Source: Desulfobulbaceae bacterium
Lineage (GTDB): Bacteria; Desulfobacterota; Desulfobulbia; Desulfobulbales; Desulfobulbaceae
Reading direction: 5' to 3'
Assembly (NCBI GenBank): GCA_026986885.1
Contig: JALSNT010000459.1
Coordinates: 1 to 9,332, forward strand
DNA: 9,332 nt
The translations under genes were made by a program, and so were the position numbers. Numbering within the stretch: position 1 is the first letter of the stretch; each line of letters begins with the position of its first letter. The notes beneath the pieces were generated by a model that saw only the letters and a list, made by a program, of their open reading frames with translations, did no database searches and had not been told where the DNA came from. This document shows positions 1 to 5,709 of the stretch, piece by piece.

Positions 1-521
1 ATTCTGTACCCAGCGATAGCAGTCTTGAAACTGATCTTCGCGGCTAAAATGTCCCAGCATGAGCGCCTTACCCTCGCCAGTCTCAATAATTCCTTCAGCT
101 TCTTCAAGATATTGCCAGACATCCGGAAAAAAACCGGATTATCCGCTCCGGCCCTGGAGTGATATTTCTTGGCAAGCCCCTGCCCCATCCACCCTGACAG
201 CAGTCCCACAATGTATCTTTGACATGGAAAGGTTTTTTCGGAGACGAAGAAATCAATTTTCGGATAACATGCTGTAATTAAAGGCTTTAAAGCAAATTTC
301 CGTTCCCCGGGCTCAAGTTTGCATCTTGCAGATAACCAATTGAAATAATATAATTTTTTATAATCAAAAACCCTAACTCGAAAAACATGATTTGATGTCT
401 GAAATATGGCCGGCGAGACCTGGCCGTCAAAATCATAGGTGGTATCGGCATTGTTATGCCTTATGAGCCGATTTCTGTGAAATATGCCGGGTAACGGGAA
501 GAGAATTTTACGGGGAATCAC
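1..521 (-). CDS. Unidentified protein, 3' part missing at window edge, apparent frameshift in a T7 run
   Basis: I do not recognise this family. From a GTG at 521-519 the frame is open for about 130 codons with protein-like composition. It is rich in aromatic residues (for example FDYKKLYYFNWLSARC) and continues to ADNPVFF at the T7 run (127-133 on the plus strand it is A7). Past the run the same frame stays open but turns Arg/Lys-rich and unconvincing. The neighbouring frame reads PDVWQYLEEAEGII, then GKALMLGHFSREDQF, then RWVQN, which looks far more like real protein. That second frame has a stop (TAA) just upstream of the run and no start of its own, so one gene broken by a one-base shift explains both halves. 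GTG overlaps the upstream glycosyltransferase stop as GTGA, which suggests translational coupling in one operon. An in-frame ATG at 602 is possible but would overlap the glycosyltransferase by about 85 bases. A sulfotransferase-like fold crossed my mind but I see no decisive motif. Confidence 0.6.
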   Translation of the reverse strand, partial: MIPRKILFPLPGIFHRNRLIRHNNADTTYDFDGQVSPAIFQTSNHVFRVRVFDYKKLYYFNWLSARCKLEPGERKFALKPLITACYPKIDFFVSEKTFPCQRYIVGLLSGWMGQGLAKKYHSRAGADNPVFFRMSGNILKKLKELLRLARVRRSCWDILAAKISFKTAIAGYR

Positions 522-1183
522 CCGGGCAGCTTCTTGCCATCTGTTCTGATGGTTGCCTGATATTTGGTAGCTGCCTGCTGCAGGGAAGGGATAATCCGCC
601 ATCTGGCGGCATAGACATTCATAACAGACTGGTGTTTATGGGCGGGATTGTTAGTCATGCGCCATTTGTAGCCAAAACGATTGACATGGATCCAAGGGCC
701 GTGGTTGGTCAACAATCCCTTCAAGACAAATTCAGCCATATTGGGCCAACGCCCCAGCTCAAGTAGATGTCTCTCTACAAAACAACGTCGCATCACATAG
801 ATATTATGGAGATATTTCGGCTCCAGCTGTAAAAGAGGATTCCATTCAATGCCGGACCAGATGCCTGGTTTGAGTATCTGCCCGTGCTGATCAATAATAA
901 ACTCATCCGTATATGCGCCGCATGCCCGGGGATTCTGATCAAGAGCGTTAATGCAGGCTTCAAATGCACCGGGCACAACCAGATCATCCGGGTCAACACG
1001 GCTGACATATGGAGCGGAACCCCGGGCAACCCCCCGGGCCCGCCCCTGCCCGATATGACCGACAATTCCATTGACGACATGAAGATTGACCGGTTCATCT
1101 TTCAGGGAGTCTCTGCATTGCTGCCACCATTTTTTATTGGTCGTCGGTACAAGCAGCACATGAACATCAACGGGATAAATCAT
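518..1183 (-). CDS. Small family-2-like glycosyltransferase
   Basis: Predicted 221-residue cytoplasmic protein that probably transfers a sugar from a nucleotide-sugar donor; the acceptor is unknown. Visible features, counted from the ATG at 1183: a short beta-strand start (VDVHVLLVP), a Gly/Arg-rich segment at about 43-55, then YVSRVDPDDLVVPGAF at about 59-73. DPDD at 64-67 matches the acidic DxD-type metal and nucleotide-sugar site of GT-A enzymes. Near 172-184 a Y-K-W-R-M then H-K-H pattern resembles the YxWR(x)H segment late in many family-2 enzymes. It is shorter than typical GT2 proteins and has no membrane segment. Start choice: ATG at 1183 has GGTGA seven bases upstream; a TTG at 1207, also in frame, would add eight residues. 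It begins 35 bases after the M23 peptidase stop and overlaps the next gene by four bases, so the three are probably one operon. Family assignment is moderately sure; the substrate cannot be told. Confidence 0.72.
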   Translation of the reverse strand: MIYPVDVHVLLVPTTNKKWWQQCRDSLKDEPVNLHVVNGIVGHIGQGRARGVARGSAPYVSRVDPDDLVVPGAFEACINALDQNPRACGAYTDEFIIDQHGQILKPGIWSGIEWNPLLQLEPKYLHNIYVMRRCFVERHLLELGRWPNMAEFVLKGLLTNHGPWIHVNRFGYKWRMTNNPAHKHQSVMNVYAARWRIIPSLQQAATKYQATIRTDGKKLPG

Positions 1184-1218
1184 TTCGTTATCACCGGGTC
1201 CGGACAAGAGTTTCCACT

Positions 1219-2235
1219 CTATTTATTGGTAAGCACAAGTTTTTTCAATTTTGTCCAAATAATACTGTTGCCGCGCAGCAGGCTGAAAGAACCCTGGTAG
1301 GTCCCTGCGGGCCAGGGATTGTTTTTCCTTTTTTTACCGGCAAAGAACAGGTAGGAGGCCTTATGCCGATTGAAAGGGTGTGTTTTCCGCCGGACAAGCC
1401 TACCGTCAGGCCCGGTCAGGACAATGCGCAGTTGATCGCCCTTTTCCAGGTTCAAAACCATGCCATAAAAAACCAGGGCCTGAGCCAGGCGTGAAGAGGG
1501 CGGAGGCAGTCTGCCCCATTGCATCAAATCCGCCTCGTTAACCCGACGGTCGGCAAAGCCGAAAACAAAGGGCTGTCCGGATGCATAAGGGAAGGTTTTG
1601 AGGATAGAAGGTTGCCAGAGAGAAACACCGGTTTGACCGCATGCCTTTTCCCCTGGTGCAAGTCCGGTAAAAGGGTCAATCACCCGCCCCCTGTGCCGGA
1701 CGGCAAGGTGAATATGAGGGAACGCCGTGTCCCCGGAAAGCCCGATCAGACCAAGGATTTGACCGCGTTGAATGATTTCGCCGGGCTTTACCCGCAGGGT
1801 TCCTTTCCGCATGTGGCAGTACTGGGTTTGCCAGCCGTCATCATGCATGACAAGCAGACCGTTGCCGCATTCGCGATGCAGAACTGCGGCGCGATTATCT
1901 GCGGAAATTATCAGCCTGTCGGTCATGCCGTCGCGGACTGCCTTCACCCTGCCCGGAGCGGCGGAAAGCACGGGTACGCCTTTCTTCATTTCTGCGATTG
2001 AGAGGATACGAAAATCAACCCCCTTGTGACCATCGTAGCTGGCCCCATGACAGGTATAGTCATGTACCGATGGGGTCGGGTCGACATCCACATAATTCTG
2101 AATAAAACAGCTTTCAAGAGGTTGACAGGTAAGCGGCAGAGAAAGACGGGGCGGAGCGGCGTACGATGTAGAAGCACCGGAAACAGGGAAAAGAAGCAGA
2201 GCTGCAATGCCGACGGCAATAATGGCTAATCTCAT
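1219..2235 (-). CDS. Secreted M23-family metallopeptidase
   Basis: 338-residue exported zinc peptidase of the lysostaphin/M23 family, whose members cut peptide cross-links in peptidoglycan. Residues 1-26 are a Sec signal peptide: Arg at 2, a hydrophobic core, and a likely cut after SYA at 24-26. The M23 zinc ligands are all visible: HKGVD at 70-74 (His70, Asp74) and HIH at 174-176. His141 in the YCHM segment is the usual additional catalytic His. The core ends near residue 190. About 140 further residues form an extra C-terminal domain, including a GDQLRIVLTGPDG strand pattern at 266-278 and WPAGTYQGS at 308-316; I read this as a beta-sandwich of unknown role. Six Cys outside the signal peptide suggest disulfides, as expected in the periplasm. 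The ATG at 2235 has a strong ribosome-binding site and a promoter directly upstream. All catalytic residues are present, so it should be active rather than a LytM-type dead regulator. It is the first gene of the left cluster. Confidence 0.9.
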   Translation of the reverse strand: MRLAIIAVGIAALLLFPVSGASTSYAAPPRLSLPLTCQPLESCFIQNYVDVDPTPSVHDYTCHGASYDGHKGVDFRILSIAEMKKGVPVLSAAPGRVKAVRDGMTDRLIISADNRAAVLHRECGNGLLVMHDDGWQTQYCHMRKGTLRVKPGEIIQRGQILGLIGLSGDTAFPHIHLAVRHRGRVIDPFTGLAPGEKACGQTGVSLWQPSILKTFPYASGQPFVFGFADRRVNEADLMQWGRLPPPSSRLAQALVFYGMVLNLEKGDQLRIVLTGPDGRLVRRKTHPFNRHKASYLFFAGKKRKNNPWPAGTYQGSFSLLRGNSIIWTKLKKLVLTNK

Positions 2236-2240
2236 CTGCT

Positions 2241-2246
2241 CACCTC
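2241..2246 (-). promoter_or_regulatory. Ribosome-binding site of the M23 peptidase gene
   Basis: GAGGTG on the minus strand lies five bases before the ATG at 2235. It is the best Shine-Dalgarno match in the window and fixes the start of the peptidase gene. Confidence 0.8.
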
Positions 2247-2267
2247 ATTATCGGTAGTCATGGTTAT

Positions 2268-2296
2268 GCTATAACGCACCTGGTGGCAGAAGTCAA
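2268..2296 (-). promoter_or_regulatory. Sigma-70-type promoter for the M23 peptidase cluster
   Basis: On the minus strand TTGACT (2296-2291, five of six matches to the -35 consensus) is followed by exactly 17 bases and then TATAGC (2273-2268, four of six to the -10 consensus). Transcription would begin near 2261, giving a leader of about 25 bases that contains the ribosome-binding site. Position, spacing and orientation fit expression of the peptidase, the glycosyltransferase and the next gene as one unit. Confidence 0.65.
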
Positions 2297-2353
2297 AAAG
2301 GAGAGAGAAACCCATAGATAATCGGCATACTTACATAAAGTCACGAAGAAGTA

Positions 2354-2386
2354 CCCATGACATTTAGGCCGGGACCCACGACATTT
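2354..2386. repeat. Two short direct repeats, CCCA(T/C)GACATTT
   Basis: CCCATGACATTT at 2354-2365 and CCCACGACATTT at 2375-2386 differ at one base and are 21 bases apart. They lie upstream of the transposase remnant. Short repeats like this occur near the ends of some insertion sequences, so this may be a leftover IS end. A chance pair or an operator-like site cannot be excluded. Confidence 0.3.
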
Positions 2387-2505
2387 TATCCGAAAATCGA
2401 ATTACGCAGTATTTTCAATGTAATTAGTTGATTTTCATGGTTTGTTGTGCTGCCAAAGCATGGCGATTTATCCGGAGATGCCAACCATGCATAACGATGC
2501 AATGA

Positions 2506-2760
2506 AGCTATCCGGCTGGCCATAAGTTCTGTAGCTTCCTTGGCCTGGTGCTGCGCAAGGAACTAGAGCGACGCCTAAACCAGGCCGGTCACATATTTGA
2601 GTGGTCAGACATCAAACAAGACCTCGAAGCCTTGCAAACGGTAACCATCCAGGAAGGTGACAAACGCTTTGCCATTCGAACCGAGTGCCGCGGGAATTGC
2701 GGAAAAATTTTTCAGGCAGTCGGCGTAGCCCTGCCGCCGACAATTCGCGAAGTCACTTGA
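2506..2760 (+). pseudogene. Transposase remnant, C-terminal end only
   Basis: About 84 codons are open between a TGA at 2503 and the TGA at 2758-2760. The reading starts AGHKFCSFLGLVLRKELERR, then has FEWSDIKQDLEAL and ends with GKIFQAVGVALPPTIREV. From memory this matches the C-terminal end of DDE transposases of the IS4/IS1634 group, where a conserved FCSFLALVL helix is followed by a short tail ending in VGVALPP. The catalytic domain is absent: upstream of 2506 the frame is stopped and I see no transposase sequence in the other frames. The GTG at 2548 is probably only an internal codon. It is the only plausible coding trace on the plus strand and lies between the secretion locus and the peptidase cluster, so it probably marks an old insertion. 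The exact IS family is the least sure part. Confidence 0.62.
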
Positions 2761-3187
2761 AGCACAATGGACCCAAATAGCTCCGGTAGTGCCAAGAAAA
2801 ATATGAGGTGCTGTAGTGCCTTGTTTTTAAAAGATTTGAAAAAATCAACGGTCAAAGATCAGCTTGAAGCATCGGAACGCTATGCACATGAAATTTCTTC
2901 ACAAAAAAAAATCAGCAAATGCAGAATTTGCCGGAATTCAAACCTGGCAAAAAATCGACCGACCGCAGGCAATCTAAAGATGGTATCCCCCGCAACCCAA
3001 CAAAACTACGAATATCAAATGTCGAACCGCAGAGATAGGCGCGCGATAATCGTGCCAGGTGAAACAAGCGCCTATCGCGTGTAGGGGCGGGCTACAGTGT
3101 GCCTTAAAAATTTCTTGCTTTTTAGAGGAGTAAGACACTAGCGCAGAATCATGTCAGCGGCCCTTAAATATTTTGACAGAGTACCTC
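2761..3187. other. Gene-poor stretch between transposase remnant and lipoprotein gene
   Basis: No convincing gene is visible on either strand. A 105-codon plus-strand frame (2767-3084) is open, but its translation is Lys/Arg/Ser-rich, has no domain pattern and no good ribosome-binding site, so I treat it as chance. The octamer GTAGTGCC occurs at 2786-2793 and 2813-2820. An inverted repeat lies at 3034-3076. Downstream of the lipoprotein gene on the minus strand there is no clear GC-rich stem with a T-tract, so I cannot place a terminator for the secretion operon. Confidence 0.5.
3034..3076. repeat. Inverted repeat, 9-bp arms
   Basis: GATAGGCGC at 3034-3042 and its exact reverse complement GCGCCTATC at 3068-3076 are separated by 25 bases. 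No T-run follows on either strand, so it is not a canonical terminator. It could be an IS-related end or a protein-binding site; function unknown. Confidence 0.4.
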
Positions 3188-4261
3188 TCAATTGGAAGAG
3201 CCCTCTTTTTCTTGCATCCATTGTTCAATCTGATGGCGAAACGGATAGGGCACATTTTCGTCCTGTTCAGGATAACCGCCGGCATCCCTCTTGCCTTTGA
3301 CATCGGAAAAATCCGAAAGTAACGGTTCGGATTTTTTCAGATATTTTTTAATCATGACCGGCCCGGCCCACAGGATATACTGCTCATTATATTCCGCCTC
3401 AACCGATGCGGATTGCGGTGCCATGACCAGTTCTCCACTGTAATGGTCAACCGCCATTACCTCGATTGCGGTCTTGGCCCGCAAGATCTCATTATTTGCC
3501 AGGAACCAGTCCACCCGGGTACGCACGGTTCCGAAGACATCCACCGTTATGTACACATCTACCTCCGCCTCGGAAGGAGGAACGATATGTACGCCACGGA
3601 GGAAGAGAAACATCTGGAACAGGCCGGAAAGATACTGCAGGTCGTCCGAGGAAATCCTGTCGGAATTCTGGTAGGCCCCAAGCCCCTTATATTCCAGCCC
3701 GACCTGTATTTCATGACCTGATCCTTTCTGACGGCTCACTTTCTCTTCCGGGGAAGGCAGAAGCGTTTCCGTCGAACCGTGACTGGAGGTGGAAGATGAA
3801 GAACTCCCGGAACCATGGGAACCGGAAGACGACGAACTGCTGTCATTGCCGGACGTTGTGGATACGCCGGAAGAGGTGTTCGTGTTATGAGAGGATGTGC
3901 TGGTCGTTGACGAGGAAGATGTCGTCTGGGTGTAACGGGGATAGGTTGACCGTTCCACAACCCGGGGCGTCTGAATATAGTCGCCGCGCAGTTGTGATAC
4001 CACCGAAAAACGCCCACCGATCAGGTTGCCGTTGCCGGTATCGCCGATGGCATTGACAAATAGATTTACTTTTTTACCACGTAGTTTTGCAAGATCGATC
4101 TTTTTAATGGTGGCCCGGGTTGCCGCGGCAACCAGTTCCTGCTCAACGGCAAAACGCTTGCCGCCGCCATGACCGGGGATGCCGGTCAACGATCCGCAGC
4201 CTGTCAGCGATAACAGGCACAGTACAACAACTACACATCGATTCATCATCCACAGGCCCAT
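3188..4261 (-). CDS. Lipoprotein with Ser/Thr-rich linker, T1SS-associated
   Basis: 357 residues from the ATG at 4261, or 353 from the ATG at 4249. The N-terminus has a hydrophobic core followed by the lipobox LTGC with lipidated Cys22 (Cys18 from the shorter start). Gly rather than Asp follows the Cys, so outer-membrane sorting by Lol is likely. Residues about 35-110 form a first conserved-looking segment (VNLFVNAIGDTGNGN at 66-80). Residues about 111-164 are almost only Ser, Thr, Gly, His and Asn and must be a flexible linker. Residues about 183-357 form a second mixed alpha/beta domain. I do not recognise the family. It begins 67 bases after the HlyD stop in the same direction and is probably part of the secretion operon, where a TolC gene might have been expected; it has no beta-barrel or TolC features. 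A role in assembly or surface retention of the RTX protein is only an inference. The shorter start is favoured by overlap with a short leader ORF. Confidence 0.8.
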   Translation of the reverse strand: MGLWMMNRCVVVVLCLLSLTGCGSLTGIPGHGGGKRFAVEQELVAAATRATIKKIDLAKLRGKKVNLFVNAIGDTGNGNLIGGRFSVVSQLRGDYIQTPRVVERSTYPRYTQTTSSSSTTSTSSHNTNTSSGVSTTSGNDSSSSSSGSHGSGSSSSSTSSHGSTETLLPSPEEKVSRQKGSGHEIQVGLEYKGLGAYQNSDRISSDDLQYLSGLFQMFLFLRGVHIVPPSEAEVDVYITVDVFGTVRTRVDWFLANNEILRAKTAIEVMAVDHYSGELVMAPQSASVEAEYNEQYILWAGPVMIKKYLKKSEPLLSDFSDVKGKRDAGGYPEQDENVPYPFRHQIEQWMQEKEGSSN

Positions 4262-4296
4262 AGATTTTTTCTTGTTATCATGGAAATTTTTTTCAT
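4246..4296 (-). CDS. Possible 16-codon leader ORF before the lipoprotein gene
   Basis: ATG at 4296 reads MKKISMITRKNLWACG and stops with TGA at 4248-4246. AGGAA (4311-4307) lies ten bases upstream, slightly far but usable, and better than anything directly before the lipoprotein ATG at 4261. Its stop overlaps the lipoprotein's internal ATG at 4249 as ATGA, a common layout for translational coupling, which would make 4249 the real lipoprotein start. The short basic peptide has no known function. It may equally be chance, because only 17 codons are involved. Confidence 0.3.
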   Translation of the reverse strand: MKKISMITRKNLWACG

Positions 4297-4328
4297 TACG
4301 GTGTCATTCCTAATAAATATTATCATGA

Positions 4329-5693
4329 TCAAGGTTCACGCAGGCTCTCGTCAAGCGCCCTGATGACCGGATAGAGGAAATAGGATATCACCCTGCGTTT
4401 GCCGATCTTTATTTCCGCCCGTACCTTCATTCCGGGCATAAGGCGGAATGCGTCCGGGACATTACGCAGTTGCCCTGAAAGCAGGGTGATCCTGGCCCGG
4501 TAAAAGGTGCCGGCAGCGGCCTGCGCCGCTAAAGAAACGGCCGGGGCTGTCTGCGTATTCCCGTACTGAAAGGCATCCTCGCTGATTATTCGAACTCTTC
4601 CGGGCAGGGTGCCATGCTTTTGATAGGGAAAGGCGTCAAGTTTGATCCGCGCATGGTCCCCCACCCGCACTCTTCCGATATCCCTGGCCTGCACATTCAC
4701 CTCAGCTTCCAGGGGACTGTCCAGCGGCACAAGGGTGAAAAGTGCTTCCGCCTGCTGAATAATGGAACCAACGGATTTTTTTGCCACACTCAGAACAACC
4801 CCCTGCCTGGGCGCCTTCAAGGAAACCAGTTCATTGAGTCTCCTGGCCTTGGTTATCTCCTGCTTGACCTTCTCCAGCTCATCAAGAAGCTGAACCTCCT
4901 GTTCCATGAGTTCACCGGAACGTTCTTCGACAAACTTGCGCCACTCCGACCAGGCCTGTCTGAGCTCGTTTATCGTCACCTGTTCTTCGCCCTTCAGGTT
5001 TTCAATTTCTGTGGCCGTAAAAGTTCGTGCCTTCTGCGCTTCCAGGATCTTCAACCGGTATTCAACACCCTTCTGCGGCAGCCTGGCCGTGGTTCCCTCG
5101 ACATCCCGCAACAGTTTCAACTGCTTTTCTTTTCCCTGTCGTTGCACATGGTTCAGGGCAAGCTTTGCCTTAAGCGCGGCAATTTTATCCGCACTCATCT
5201 TTTTTGTACGCTCAAATATTATCTTTCTCTGTTTGAACAGGTGTTCCTGCAGCCGTCCTTCCTCCCCCTCCCCGGGAAGCGCGGAAAACGGCTTATCCTC
5301 TAATTCCGCCTGAATCCTGCGGATCTGCGCGCCAAGTGTCAGGTGTTGCCTGTTTAACCGGCCAAGATCGGCGGCGGCAAAGGTCGAATCCAGGGTCGCC
5401 AGCGCCTGGCCCTTGTCCACCACGTCCCCGACCCGGGCATCAATGGAGCGAATAACGGCGGTATTCAGGGGCTGCAGGACAATAGTCGGTGAGGTGGTAA
5501 TGAGTTTTCCTTCGGTAACCACTATCCGGTCAACGCTGAAAATGATTGCACCTGCGACCAGGGCCACCAGGCTGCCAAGAATAACATACAGCACCCAGCG
5601 CGCCTTGCCGGACACGGGCCGTTCCTCGATCTCCACCGCGTCCGGCTGATACTCGAGAATATCCCTGTCCATGTTTTTCTTTTTATCACGCAT
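4329..5693 (-). CDS. HlyD-family T1SS periplasmic adaptor (membrane fusion protein)
   Basis: 454-residue adaptor that should bridge the inner-membrane ABC exporter and an outer-membrane TolC-type channel. Order of parts from the ATG at 5693: short cytoplasmic tail 1-30; one membrane helix at about 33-53; first half of the lipoyl/biotinyl-like domain at about 75-101 (RVGDVVDKGQALATLD at 87-102); long, charged, heptad-like coiled-coil region at about 105-285; second lipoyl half at about 288-322 (SLKAPRQGVVLSVAKKSVG at 291-309); beta-barrel region at about 325-430 with VGDHARIKLDAFPYQ and MPGMKVRAEI. Length and order are typical of HlyD/LapC/PrtE proteins. The start lies 16 bases after the exporter stop, so the two are co-transcribed. 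A second ATG at 5672 is equally possible; neither has a strong ribosome-binding site. A longer frame back to 5804 would overlap the exporter gene and is unlikely. Complete, with no visible lesion. Confidence 0.93.
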   Translation of the reverse strand: MRDKKKNMDRDILEYQPDAVEIEERPVSGKARWVLYVILGSLVALVAGAIIFSVDRIVVTEGKLITTSPTIVLQPLNTAVIRSIDARVGDVVDKGQALATLDSTFAAADLGRLNRQHLTLGAQIRRIQAELEDKPFSALPGEGEEGRLQEHLFKQRKIIFERTKKMSADKIAALKAKLALNHVQRQGKEKQLKLLRDVEGTTARLPQKGVEYRLKILEAQKARTFTATEIENLKGEEQVTINELRQAWSEWRKFVEERSGELMEQEVQLLDELEKVKQEITKARRLNELVSLKAPRQGVVLSVAKKSVGSIIQQAEALFTLVPLDSPLEAEVNVQARDIGRVRVGDHARIKLDAFPYQKHGTLPGRVRIISEDAFQYGNTQTAPAVSLAAQAAAGTFYRARITLLSGQLRNVPDAFRLMPGMKVRAEIKIGKRRVISYFLYPVIRALDESLREP

Positions 5694-5709
5694 CAATGAT
5701 CCATGGGTA

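Noticed and set aside
1184..1207. TTG start adding eight residues to the glycosyltransferase
   Set aside because: ATG at 1183 has a better placed GGTGA and begins directly at the first beta-strand.
884..2001. Plus-strand open frames at 884-1300 and 1519-2001
   Set aside because: They are antisense to the glycosyltransferase and the M23 peptidase, whose motifs are clear.
2767..3084. 105-codon plus-strand frame after the transposase remnant
   Set aside because: No domain pattern, no good ribosome-binding site, unusual basic composition; best read as non-coding.
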